Under the pieces are notes generated by a model. The model had not been told where the DNA came from. It did not search any database and was given only the letters and a program-made list of their open reading frames with translations. Below are positions 1-13,505 of a DNA stretch of 64,000 nucleotides, piece by piece. The stretch is taken from the NCBI GenBank assembly GCA_012845835.1, contig JABAKD010000022.1, positions 871,501 to 935,500 on the forward strand. Direction: 5' to 3'. Within the stretch, counting starts at the first letter, position 1; each line of letters starts with the position of its first letter. Source of the stretch: Undaria pinnatifida. Its lineage: Eukaryota > Sar > Phaeophyceae > Laminariales > Alariaceae. Position numbers and translations under genes: made by a program.

Positions 1-571
1 TCGCCGGTGTGAGCCCTGGCCTCGTGGTGGCGCTGGTTGAAAACTCGGTGTGAGCATTGCTACCGCTGTTTAGGACTGAAAAATCCGAAGATAACGACGG
101 TTGCGGTTCTGACGACGCTTCCTCCAACATTCCTGGTGGTGATGCTGGTTGTTCAGGCGATGCTGATGAGGACGATCGCTGCTGTTCGGGAGATGCTTCC
201 AGCGCTACTATTGGGAATGCCAATGGTTGTTCAACAGATGCTTCCAATGTTAGCGATGGTGATATTGATGTTGGCTGTTCAGAAGATTCTTCCAATGCCA
301 GCAATGATGGTGACTCAGGCGGTGTTTCGGATGCTAGTGGGGGCTCAGGCGATGCTTCCAATGCCAATCGTACTGGTTCCCCCGGAGACGCTTCCAACAA
401 TGCCGCTGCCTCTGCTTCTGCCGCTGCTGCCGATTCTATCCGGTAGGCTTCCTCCTCTTCCTCCGTGGGCCAAGTTTCTACGTTGATGCTGGGCAGGTCG
501 GCAATCTCGTCGTAGGATATTAGGTCGCGCGATCCAGGCACCGCGCCGTCCAGCTCCTTGTACGCCAGCAT
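1..571 (-). CDS. Exon 22 (runs off the left edge): acidic Ser/Pro/Glu-rich tail
   Basis: The acceptor GTTGCTACAG gives phase 0, as exon 21 requires, and the frame is open to base 1. The segment starts MLAYKELDGAVPGSRDLISY, then is acidic (WPTEEEEAYR). It becomes low-complexity, with imperfect repeats around LEASPE separated by Pro, Ser and Gln, and looks disordered. No stop is reached. The link to exon 21 spans 6.9 kb, so another exon could lie between, but none was found. The plus-strand open frame over the same bases is its antisense shadow. Confidence 0.68.
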   Translation of the reverse strand, partial: MLAYKELDGAVPGSRDLISYDEIADLPSINVETWPTEEEEEAYRIESAAAAEAEAAALLEASPGEPVRLALEASPEPPLASETPPESPSLLALEESSEQPTSISPSLTLEASVEQPLAFPIVALEASPEQQRSSSSASPEQPASPPGMLEEASSEPQPSLSSDFSVLNSGSNAHTEFSTSATTRPGLTPA

Positions 572-753
572 CTGTAGCAACATCCAAAATCGCCACATTT
601 TTGTCCGTCAGCGTCTAACACAGCGTCAAAATGCGTCATGATTGTACGCCAACAACTGTTACAGCGATTGCGCGAGTTTATGTGAGAACATCGAAAACAA
701 CAACAACAACAGCAACAAAAACAAAACCAACAAAATCATCATCAACAACAACG

Positions 754-813
<60 letters not shown>

Positions 814-3800
814 GCATCATCATCGCCTTGTTTGTACGCCAGGGGGGGGGAAGGGGGGGCATTTAGCGATGGTCAATTTTGAACACATGCAAGTTGGGGG
901 CGGGGGAGAGGATTTCGTTTCCGCGGTGTGGTGAGATTTGAGGACATGTAAGTTGGGAGTGTGTGGACGAGGGGGGGAGGGGGGGTCGTTTCCGCGTTGG
1001 TGGAATTTGAGGACATGTAAGTCGCGGTGGGTAAGAGGGTGGGAGGGGTGGATGAGTGTTGACGGGGACGGGGGGGGCGGCGATGCCGGTAGAAGAAGTG
1101 AATGTAACCACGTTTGGGCACCTAGGTGAAAACGTGACTGCCGAAAAAGGCGATCGGAGGCATCAGTCACGGTGGAACGTATAGGAATTGCACATTATGA
1201 CTATAGTCTAGGACATGAGGTATGATACATACCTGGTACCTAGTATGATACGATACGATACAATATGATATTATATTTGGGTAGAAATAATCGATGTAAC
1301 GTGAAGACAGCACACACGATATGATACGGATGTTACATGGTATGATATGATATGATATGATAGCATACGAACTAGTAATACTAGTATTATCACAATACTA
1401 CATCATACGGTGGCAAAAGCAGTACTTGTGGTGATTCTCACCCCAGTTGAAGGTTGGTCTTCGTTGAAATGCCTCGCGTAGTAGCACGTCTCGCAGTAGG
1501 GCCTGGCATCTCGGGTGCACCATCTCGTGGAAAATTGGATATCGCATTCCTGCTCATGCATGATCACATGCACGCAAAGATTATATCAGATACGAATTTT
1601 TAGATACATTGTATATTATAAAAAAGAAAAAACGCTCCAGCTGTGAGATCGAATATATGCTATTAATATATGTATATATGAAATATGATCTACGTTTTTT
1701 TTTTGGCTCACCGCTTTCCGGCGGCCGAGTGTTTCTTCTCGCACGTTTGGCCGCGGGGCACGCTAGTATGCCATGGGTGCACTATGAAGCATGTCTGGAT
1801 CTCGGCCGAGCTCCGTGGCGGCGCTCGGCGCATTCAACGTTGCTTAGCTGGCTCTATTTGGCAAGGGATTGCGTCCCGCCTCCCTGAGACGAGCAGATCA
1901 CTTGGAACACCCCAAATTGTTTTTTCAATTTTTGATATTTTGATAAACATTTACAATTTCTTGTTCTTCGTTGTTTCGTTCGTAAGAAAATGGCCCGCTA
2001 CTCAACTAACCTCAGAAGCACAGCAGCAGTAGCAGCAACGGCCCGGAATGAATTAACCTCAGCAGCAGCAGCACAACACAGCAGTATAGCAGCAACATAC
2101 ATCAGTAGTAGCAGCAGTACACATGTGGATCGGATTAGTGTGGGGTTTGGGGGCGCGCCGCCCTGGGCCGTTTCGGCCCCGGATCTCGACGTGGGTGCGT
2201 GGGCATGGGTGCAGACAAGGGTAAACCGGCCTGCGCTCTCCCGCCGCGCGGGCGGCCGCTCGTCGCGGCAGGAGCGAAAGCGTCTGTGGGCGTGGTTGAC
2301 CCGGTGTGTTTATTTTTCTCTTGCTGGATAAATAGACGTGTCCGAATGTAAGGACCGTTTTTACTTCAACAAAAAGACACATCCCGGTATTGTATTTCCG
2401 AACAGAGCGCATGCCAGCAGGAGGAGGCTGGGAGGTGGAGGCCGGGAGCAGCCGAGTGTTGGAACGAGCGCCACAGGGCATGGCTTCCATCTCTCCGCCG
2501 CGGAGACGGGGCTCGCAGGGACATAGAGAGGGGAAAGGTTGGAAGATGGCGCCGAGCGCGGCGTGGGTGGTAGGCATCGCGAGCGCAGCATGCCCGCGAG
2601 TCTCGACCAGGCCAAATATATTTTGTTGGGCAAAGTGGAACCATGGGTAGTTCAAGGATATAACTCCTTATTAGCGATAGCCAAACTCAGGTATATACAC
2701 GGTGCTGCTGTGGCCAAAAGCGGGTACTACAGTTCTATTTCAGCGTTCGCCACGCGCCCAGAACGCCATCTGATTGGCTGGGTTGATCGGTTTTAGGTCT
2801 GTTGCTATTATCGTACAAATATCATACACACATACATTTCTGACCACATGCATCAAGTAGTGGCGGGTTCAGGCGGGAACACTATCGATATAGCTCTACA
2901 TTCTACGGGGATAAACGAGGAATACATCAAGGTTTCGGTTCCCCTCAAACACAGTACCAAAGCGTTGAACACTACATCCATAACTCATGGAAAATCCTAC
3001 CACGTACGCCACACATCCCGAAATGGTTGCCGCCAACCAATTAATTTTTGTACAACGTCCAAGAGCGGCTGGCATTGGCTGGTCAACCCTATCCATTTCC
3101 ACCAAGTGCAAACACACATGTGATGTACTATAGCAACGAGCACTATTCCACGTGCGGTACAAAGCATCCCCTGACCACTAAAAATTCGTTTGCGCGTACA
3201 TCAGTACAACGTGCACCCACTGCTATCACACTCTTCCCACTGAGTACTACTCTTTTCTTTGGAGCAATGCACTAGCTCATGCCACACGTTTCCTCTAAGA
3301 AGAGCAGTGGGGTTTATCTATGTGAGCACGCGTAACACCATTAAAGGTGGAAACACATGTAGTCTATACGTGTGTTACCGGGGTCTCCCTTTTCGCCTCG
3401 CGACGGCCCCGGGATTTGACGTTACACACATACATCCCGAAGGGAAACCTTGTGTTCTTTTATAGCATATGTAGGTTATCGCGCGAACGATGATATCGCA
3501 CTCCTGCTCATACAACGTCACATGCAGGCAAATAGTATATCAGATGCATACATCTTTAGACTATACAGTAGATATATAGACGATACATGGTAGATTATCA
3601 TGCGAACTCTGAGATCGAACTTTGTCACATACATGCAGGCACATATTGTGAAAACAAAAATACACTCCTCCAGCTGTGAGATCGAAGATTTCGTCGAAAC
3701 TCATCTTTGCAAGCTGTGTGATACTCCGATCGCGCGTATTTCTGTGTGTGTGTCCTCATTAAGGATATAGGTCGGCGACTTCCCTTGGAACTACTACAGT

Positions 3801-6372
3801 GTAGCTTGTACCAGGGTCAACAGGGTGATGTTAATCAGTCTGTACGCGGAAACTATGAAACCCGTTTTTGAGGGGGACAAAATCTGACAGCTATGGAAAG
3901 AAATGCATCAGTTTATCAAGTGTATCCTGTAAGTCGTACAACCAGTGAGGGGAGGGCGGAGATTGTTTGGGGCGTGGGGGCCTGGGTTTGAACAAGAAGG
4001 TGCGGGGGGAGGGGGGGGGCAGCTCAATATGTATGTGCGCAGAAACTATACATCATTTAAGGGGACAAACCTGAGCATTTATAATAATAATCAAAAACAC
4101 TCCAGCTGTGAGATCGAAGATTTTGTCGAAACCCACCTTTGCAAGGTGTGTGTGATATTCCGATCGCGCGTATTACGGGGTGTGTGTCCTCATTAAGGAT
4201 ATAGGTCGGCGACTCCCCTTGAAACTACAGGTAGTGTAGCTTGCACCAGGGTCAACAAGGTGATATTAATCAGTCTGTGCGCGTAAACTATAAAGCCGGT
4301 GTTTGAGCGGGACAAAATCTGACAGCAGCTGTGGAATATATATTATAAAAATATATTGTACCAGGTATGAGGCAGACTGGCATATCGTATAACTAGCGGG
4401 GAGAAGCCAGAAAGAACAAAAAAAGGAAAGGGTTGCGAAGTTTTGCGGGAGAGCGTGAGCGTGTGAGAGGCAGGGTGTGAGAGGAGATTTCTTCTCGGCT
4501 CGGCCGGGACCAACAACGCAGGGCGAGAGTGGAGACAGGAGAGAGGAGGGAGATAAAATACCGAAATACGGCATTTTTTTATGCATTAATACGGATTTTT
4601 AAGTGCTTGTTTTCTCGCTCTCGTGTTATTGATAGCAGAGAGAGGAAAAAACGAGAGAGGACAAAAAAGGTCGTTTCATTGTTTCATTCGGTCTATCTCT
4701 CGTTTGGTTTCGTATGTGTATTCTCTCGCATATCGGGGTGTTCTGTGGTTGGTTGAGGTTTGTTGATCGTTAGAAATACACAGCATCGCGTACGAAGTGT
4801 ACTATAAGTAGAACTCGGTCGTAAATAGCTGGTAAATTGCTAAAAACGAAAAGCGCAATAATTCAACAATAATCACAAGCAGCAGCGTGCAAGAACGATA
4901 GACAAGTGGAGGGATGACTAATGCTGGTATAGACGTGGTGCCCGTTCGCATACACCGGGTACACGACGTCAAGCGAACATACACGCAAAAACACCAACAT
5001 ATCGTCACACGCAGTTCCCACAATTAAATCTGAAATACTATATATGAGTTTCAATGAAACCTCTCGATCGATCGATGTTATCGCGGATGAAGCAGTAAAA
5101 GGTTTGTCGAAGACAAAAGTCGTCACTCGGCTTAGAGTTCCACTTTTGGTTCCGTCAAAAACAAAACCCGAACAGACGGCGAACGGAATTACGCAGCGAG
5201 TGTCAGAGTGACAGAATGTGCCACACCTTTCGGACAGGTGACCATCTAGACCATCTAGAACATCTAGATTATCTAGATCATATTGATCATCATCTGCATT
5301 AGACCATGTATCTGCCGTTGTCAGATGTTTTGTGCAGGATCTGTTTATATATTATGTACCAGGTATATATGAATAAAGAGTGCAGATCCAACCGCGGAAG
5401 CATGTACCTGGCATATGCTATGGATCATGCAAATCGTACGGCTCCCACCCCGCAACACGAGCTAGAAGACCGTACAGCTCTTACAGATCTTCCCTGAAAC
5501 ATCTATATCCTCAAGTGGGGATGGGTGATCTGCGCGAAGTACGTGGTGGAAGGTTCGTGCCATCAGGCGTGTCCGTTTCGCTTTTTTTCCCTGTCTGATG
5601 ACAAATAATTGAAAAGTTTCGGGGGAAAACGAACTTCGAAATTCGAAGTTTCTGCAGCGGAGAAAATGAACTCCACCAAAGGAAAAAAATGAAAATTATC
5701 CTATGATAGGGTAACCTGATACCATGGTATCCGAAACGAAACCTCCGAAACGGTCCCCGACCCCTGTCCGTCCCCGACCCATGTTCGTGACCTACAAGTG
5801 TGGGTTAACTATATCAGGTACTAAAATAGAAACGAAGCACATAAGTTATAAAAGTAAAATACGGATTTTTCTTATTTCGTACAGAATTCCCACACCCCGC
5901 TTCCGTCATTTTTTTCGTTCTCTCTGACCTTTTCGGCAGTGAATGTAGTACGATCGTTTTTTCTTTCGGTCGCGAACCCTTCTAGCATTCCACTCCCAAT
6001 ACTATTAATAGAGTATTAGATTATGAGGCAAACGCTTTGAAATATTAGGCAAGGATTACTCTTGAGTTGGGAAAGGGTCAACACACAAGAAACACACTCT
6101 CCTGCGACGAAATGGCCGGATTTTTTCCATGATCAAGCGGGCATACACCCGCTTCTGATTTGCTTGTGTTTTCTCTGGGGTATTCTTCCACCCCAGAGTG
6201 ACTGGAGCCTCTCCTGTGACCACGGGCTTTCCTATTCGAGTTAATGTGAGAACAACAACGACAACAACGACAACGACAACGACAACGACAAGAAGAAGAA
6301 GAAGAACAGCAACAACAACAACAACAACAACAACAACACCAACACCAACAACACCAACACCAACAACAATAA

Positions 6373-6407
<35 letters not shown>

Positions 6408-6412
6408 CCACC

Positions 6413-6501
<89 letters not shown>

Positions 6502-7346
6502 ACAACAACAACAACAAACAACACAAGCAGCTCGCAAAGGCGAGGTTCGACGAAATTATCCGTCCTAAAGCTGGTGTCATAAGTATACCAACAACAAAAA
6601 CCAACAAACATGAAACTATTATGTGAAAGTCAGCATGAAGGATCCAACGAACAAAAAACAAGTAACGAGGACCAGGTGTCCTCGATACGGAGTAGGACCC
6701 CAGGCATTTCTAAGTCCTGCAAAGTAAGGAACCCCTGAATTGTTTGTTGTCTCTAGATGCCTACATTGCCATGGGAGGGGGTGGCCTTAGGCGTTGTTTC
6801 GTGCCCCACGCGCATTGTTTGATTTTTGTGGACTACATAAACGCCGTCATGAATACGAACTCCCTAAAACCGGGGCATACGGCTGTCAGGCACGTCCAAG
6901 GTATTTACAAGTATTAAAAAAATAAAAATACACTCCAGCTGTGAGATCGAAGATTTTTGTCGACACCGATTCTTTGCAAGCTGTGTGTGATACTCCGATC
7001 GCGAGTATTACGGGTTGTGTGTCCTCATTAAGGATATAGGTTTATATGCCATCAGTTTTATTTACATAAACAATTTAGGGCATGAGAGCACATTTAAGTG
7101 ACAACCCACTTGAGACTCGGCATATATCGTGCCTCACATACTAAAACCTCTCTTAGGACTGCCTTACTACGCACTTCTTAACGCGCCTGCGAGGTGCTTT
7201 AGCGGCCACAGGTTCGGTGCTTCAACCTGGTATCTAACAACTCAGTGGACATATTCTATCAATTTTTTAATAGAATACTAATCTGCTTATTTGCATGTAC
7301 CTACCAACTAAACTACTTTGTGCGCATGTTTATCTGCCTGTCAGCC

Positions 7347-7381
<35 letters not shown>

Positions 7382-10300
7382 TTGGTACCTGGTAGCTGGT
7401 AATACCGCGGCTCTACTATTAAGCTTCTATTCTTTCTCACCTCACAAATGACCGCACCCGCGGGCTTGGACCACTGCATCACGTACGTCTTGGGGTTGTA
7501 GTAGTAGTGGAGGTTGTACGCGCCCGCGATGATCTCCCACTGCAGGCACCGTACACGACAACAACGACAACAGCGACAACAACGACAACAACGACAACAG
7601 CGAACGCGTCACATGGAAAACAGGTCGAAGCAAGCCCCCCTCCAGAAATGCGAGGGTCACCCCCCAGCTTCAGGAACATAAATCTTGGAATCGTTGTTGG
7701 GCCAGTTGTTCGGTATGCCACCCTGTCCGAGAGTATAAGGATCGGTTGTCTTATCCAAATGCCCCTTATAATGAAGCCGTTTTTTTCCTTTGCAGGGCAA
7801 AGAAAAGACACAGCGCGGTTAACCAATATGTTGTATTCGAGGTACAAACCAATGAGTGCGTGTGTTCATCGCGACAAACTGATGTTTCCACCCATCTAAT
7901 GTGCACCCAGCACGTGCGGTGTCCGTGCCGATGCCTCTTCCTCTAAGCGTGGTCACAACCCACGTGTTCACAACCCACAGAAAAACAAAAAAAAATTACG
8001 TATCACACGCAATGCAATTACAGCAAGGTGACTACGCCCAGCAGTATCACAAAGCTGCACGTTTTACTCGGGGTAAACTAAAATCTAGGAAATTTCTCTC
8101 GAAAAGAGTGCGTGCAAATATGAAGAGATTAACTTCAAATTGATACTGCCATATCGACATTACCGCACGTGCGACAGCAAAGAACACCTGGCAATTACTG
8201 GTTCTAGTAGCAGATCGGATTTACCAGGTATGCTGTGAGTACATGTTCTCACCCGGTCTTCCGGGTCGACGTCCCAGTCACCCAGCCCCGCCGGCTTGTC
8301 CCAGAGGTAGGTGCCTATCTGAGTGTTGTACCAATAGTACGCCAAGCTTGTGGCATCGAAGTGCTTGGTGTACACCTCCTTGGCCCTAGTTTGAGTCAAT
8401 CGGGTTGCCTGAGACGGAGTTATAGTCAGAGCGGGGAGGGAATTGGGGGGTGGGGGGGTCCTCATTTGTGGTTTGCCTTAGTCATTTGACCAGTGACCAC
8501 GCATCCCTCTCGAAATGGTGGGGGGTGGGAAAGGGGGAGGAGAAGGGCGGGAGGGAGGGGGGAGGGGAAGGGCGAGGGCGAGGGGAAGGGCGAGGGCGAG
8601 GGGAAGGGCGAGGGGGAGGGGGGGGGGGGGGCGATCGACAGAGGGGGGTGGGGGTCGGGGGATAAAGGGCGTGTGGGGGGGGCGAAAGGGAGCCGGGGCG
8701 AAACGAGAAGGGGGAGGTGGAAGAGGCTGGGGGTGCGGAAGAGTCAGGTTCTGGGCATGCATACCTTGAGGGGGATTCCTTGCCGCACATTCGGTCGAGA
8801 CAAAAAAAAAAAGAAGGAGCCACGAAATGGTGGATAAGAAACATCCGATGACATGATGCTTTATAATTCTATACGTACCTTATCGGAAGGCAAACGGAAC
8901 ATCAAGGCATCAAAAGCCAAAAGCCCAAAAATTTGGACCGTACTCACGCTGAAGACGTGGTACATCTGCTGAATAACTCTGGCGGCAGCATCGGCAGCCG
9001 ACTCCCTCAGCTTGCTCATCTTGTCCTCTTTGTCGGCCTTGGCCCTAGCCTCCTCCTCTTCGTACTTCGCCGCCGCGACCTTCATCTCTTCGACCACCCT
9101 GCAAACAAGCAGTAACGTTTTGGGCCCCAGATGTTAGCAACGCAAACAGCGATTATTAAAGCCGTACTATTAATAGCGTTCTAGACGAGAATGGAATATT
9201 AATGGCACAAGCACCATCATGCTGAGCGCACGTCGTCTACCCTTCGGCGTTGGCGTCGACGCGTATTCCTCACCCAAGGCCCAGGTTGCAGTAGCGGGGG
9301 CTATATAAGGCGGTGGGGCCTATATAACGCGGTGGGGCCTACATAAGGCGGTGGGTCCTATACAAGGCGGTTAGAAAACGACGGGCACTCGATACAGTGC
9401 GGTCGACATCGGTTGGCACGACTGTAACTCTGAATACAACTGCCCATACGAGCAGGGGGGCCTCTCGATATAGGGCGGTCAAAATTCCTCTAACCCTAAC
9501 CCTAACCATATCCCTAACCCCGAATCTAATCCCGAATCTAACCCAGGCCAACGCTAAGGCTACGACCCTTCGCGCTGCTCCGCCGCGTGATTTTGATTAT
9601 TTGACAAAAAACAAATGCGCGGATCACCTGAAAAAACGTGACCTTGTTGGTCGGGGGCTAGAGGACGCGCCAAAAAAGTCTACCAGGTACTGGTTAGGAA
9701 CGCTAACTAAGGATCCCCTAAGAGCAGCGACCCGCTATTTCTTCGTGCGATCAGTCGATGATGCTGTAATCATCAATGCATTTCGTCAATGTTTCTCCTT
9801 CTGGAGTCCCGAGACCGTTAGCCCGCCGACAAAAACAGATGGAGCCTCCCCCCCCCCCCCCCCGGACAATGTGACGGAATGTGCGAGAAGTGCTGTGATG
9901 CTGGACGGGGAAATATCCAAATATGTTGGTATTTTTTAGAAAGTTGCACAGGGACGTACACTATCACCCAATCAATTCAAGGTATATACTAATGACATGA
10001 TAGTAGCAGTCGAAACAGCGAAGCCAGGAGTCACGATGGGGGTAGATACGGTGTCGGGGTTGACGTTTGCGGATGATTTCGTGGGGAGATCAGAAACACC
10101 CGAAGGATTGCAGGAACAGATAGAGAACGCAGTAGAGTACACTAGGAAATGGAGAGTGACAGCGAACGTGATACAACTGCGCAGTACGATAGTTGCATGT
10201 AACGAACATAAGGCGAATCCGATAAATTTCAAATGGAAGTGGGGAGAAGATGACCTATCGATCAGAGACCAGTACACGCACCTTGGCGTGGAGATCTCAA

Positions 10301-13300
10301 AGGGCTGCTCTTGGGGTGCACACACGGCAAAAGTAATAGGAAAGGGTAAATCACAAGTAGGCAAGACGGATGCGATCCTAACAGACTCGCACGTTGACAC
10401 TCTTCTTTAAACTTCGGGGTGACGATGCCAACCGGGCATTGATGGGTTCAAACATGCAAAGACAAGCTGTTCCTTGTGGCAAAGAGGGACTTAGAATGAT
10501 CGGATTTAGAAACAATAAGTTGTTTTCCCTCTACAAATAAATTCAAAGATACATCCGTTTTCTTTATTTGTCATGATTCGTAGAGGAGAAACCGCTATGA
10601 AATCAACACTAACAGAATCAATAATTATAAATACAAAAATATAGTAGCGTTAAAAAAAACAAATAAAAGATGTATTCTGATTAATGTCATTGTACCAAAG
10701 CTAGAGTATACAGGAGAAATATGGGAAGGGAACGCGAGTTCGTAAATATATACCAGGTTGCTCAAGTACGACGAGCAATACAGTATTAAGAGCAGAACTA
10801 GGAAGGTACCCACCTGAAACAAATAGAGACGTGGTAAAGTTGAAATGGCAATATACAGTAAATAATCCACCAGAAAAGAGGTTGCCAGCCATAGTTGATA
10901 GGATTGTATGGGAGAAAAGCACGAAAGGGCGAGCTGGAAAAAGATGGGTTAACGTAGTGGAGAAAATATGGAAGGGTTTAGCGGGAGACCAAGAAGTGGT
11001 ACGGTCTATAGAGAAGTTTGGCAAGAAGTAAAAGAAAGAATAGAAGAAAGGGAAAAGCTAGCTCTAAGGAATAAGGTGAAATAGGAAAAGCACTTCGGGA
11101 CATACGGGGTGTTGAGAGAAGACATTGAAATGGAAACGTGTTTGCACGGCCCAATGGACTCCGCAAAAAAGCTGAAACTGCGATTTCGTGTAGGGGACCT
11201 GGACCTACCAGAAAGAAGAACGAGACATACCAGGAGGAGGACGTCGCTTCAAATATGTGGCCGTGTGGCTCAACAATAGAGAGCAGGACTCACATAGTAG
11301 AATAATGTAAAATATACAAGGAGGAACGGGATGTGTCAAAAGGAAGAGATGAGGAAATTAGATGTATGTCGCGTGGAAGAGTTTGGTAGACCAGAGAGTA
11401 GCGAGAAAACGATCACTATCCTAGGAGACAGATGGTGGCCGCAGACGGCGAAACAGGACGGGGATAGGATATGCAAAAACTTTTTACGTAATACACGGAA
11501 ACGGCGTAATGAGCGCCCAAATGTTGGAGGTGTCTATATTAGGCTATTAGGAGTAGGAACGGTGCTCCATCTCGAAAGGGATGCGTGGTCAATGGTCAAA
11601 TGACTAAGGCAAGCGACAAATGAGTAGCCCCCTCCCCTCCCCGTACCGCTTCGCGCTTGGTGAAAGCAGTATCTGCCTGGTTGGTGAAAACCCGACGTGC
11701 TCCTTCCCGGCATAGTAGGCATGCGAGGGTCAATGGTCATACGACTACGGCCATGCACAAATTGAGTACGCCCCCCCCCCCCCCCCTACCGGGGTGCATC
11801 GTGTGTCCGATGCGGTAATTTACTAGCAAAGAAATCGCCACGTTTCCCGCTCGGAGTCCAACAGGAAAACAAACTTGATTTTTGGTTCAGAATTAGGCTA
11901 AGTAACCCTTTCAGAGCCCAAAAAACCCCTCCCTATACTTATTCCAAGTTATTTTTACCCCAAAACTGGTTTCCAGGTGGAGAGGGGTTAAGACTACGTG
12001 GTATATCTGTAGGTTTCATTTTTGGAGTTTCCCAGGCCTGCCTTCTTCTTTCTGCAGCTGTTTGCTTGGTTTTGTGAGAAGACAGTGTGCTCGATATTGT
12101 CGAACGGTAAGCGTGATACTAGTGTAGTGTAAACTGCGTAATACACTAGTATATCAGGGCACCTTTGTCTTTCTTCATCCATCTTGGAGTTTAAAACGTC
12201 GTTTTTGGCGATGGATAACGCCTCCGGGGTTTCTAGTTCTGCCTCCACTCTGTCTGCCATCTTCAGCACCGCCTTCTTCTGCGCCTCGATCTCCGCCTAT
12301 ATGGCACGCAGATTAAACGTTGTAATGTGAGTAAACAGTACACAGGGATGAGGGCTGTTTGTTGGAGCTTATAGCCCTGCCTTCACTCTGTCTACCATCT
12401 TCAGCATCGCCTTCCTCTGCGCAAAACAAACTTTCGATATTACACAAGAATTATAGAAGCTACTGTAGACAATATACTAGCTTAGATAGTTGATATACAG
12501 AAGCTAAACAACTTGAATGGCATGCTCGTAAGCATCAAAAGGTGTGATCGTAGCCCCTTGGAGCCGACGAAAAGATGTACCGCCGAGAGACACGTATTCC
12601 AGAAAGAAAACACACATCACAACAAAAAAAACAAGAAAAACGGTACCTGGTACTTCGCGTGTAGAAAGGGCTCCCAAGGGCCCCCATACCGCAAATCCCC
12701 TGTTTTTAAATTGGTTGAATCGAGTTGAATGGTAAAATGGTTGAAAAAAATGCTGTCTACGGTGGAGGTGGACTCGTTTTCTCGTTTTTTTTTTTGCTTC
12801 CAGCAGTCCTTCCTCACCCAAGGAGCGCTTTGTCTCACACAAAATCACACAAAACCTTCCTCGAGAGAGAGAGAGAGATAAAAACAAAAAACATACCGAG
12901 AGTGGTTCTATGGTAGCCCCCCCAACTATTCTCCAACGAAATCGCCGGTTTTGAAACCAGCTAGCTCCCGGCCGTATCTCCAGCAATATGGTGCGGTGCC
13001 CCTTCTTGCCGCCCCGACGTCCTCCCTCCGCAAAACAAGGAAATATATGGAGGCCTTTTTTTCATAGCATACGTCCTCGTGTCGAGCAGCCACGAAACGC
13101 TTGTTGAAGAATATCGCTGGTTTTGGCCGGGGCTATCGTAGAATCAGTCCTGGGTACAAGCACCAGGTGTACACGCTTACACGCGGGCTACGATAGAGGA
13201 ATCAAAAATGTTTTGCCCCATTTTTGTGGGGGATAGTGGGGGCTGGTCTTCTTGGCCCAGAAATCGTCGGAATTTAAGTCCTTTTTTTTTTGCTGTCAAC

Positions 13301-13471
13301 ATATCTTTCGTTGTGTGCCTACAATAGACCATGCACGGGATTCTTTATCGGGTAGCAAAGTTTTCAATTTTTTCTCGAAATCAATCGTTTTCTTTTTGCG
13401 AGGGAGGGGCGGGGTGAAAGGTTTTAGCTCCTCAATCTCCAACAAGCCAAGAACCTTGCGGGGGGAAAAAT

Positions 13472-13505
<34 letters not shown>

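Larger units (their letters stand above)
572..7440. other. Intron 21 of the large gene, repeat-filled (6.9 kb)
   Basis: No exon with fitting splice sites was found. From left to right it holds a CAA-type microsatellite (698-812), a G-rich threefold repeat (870-1080), an ATGATACGAT-rich tract (1195-1380), family A fragments and copies (1535-1660, 3487-4345, 6925-7045), CAG-rich bases (2020-2110), a GATCTA-tract repeat (5235-5535), a second long CAA-type tract (6250-6530) and a TGTC run (7347-7379). Open frames at 2059-2655 and elsewhere lack coding character. Confidence 0.55.

Noticed and set aside
57-446. Plus-strand frame rich in Gly-Asp-Ala-Ser repeats
   Set aside because: It is the antisense shadow of exon 22, whose frame and phase fit the rest of the large gene.
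2059-2655. 198-codon minus-strand ORF
   Set aside because: Composition follows GC-rich DNA, other frames are also open, there are no motifs, and it falls inside intron 21.
6056-6661. 201-codon minus frame of mostly Val and Leu
   Set aside because: Produced by the CAA-type microsatellite; no complex sequence beyond it.
12905-13038. Open minus-strand segment with phase 0 at both edges, possible extra exon
   Set aside because: Exons 17 and 18 already join in phase, the acceptor is a weak GAG type, and the peptide does not resemble its neighbours. Transcript data could reverse this.
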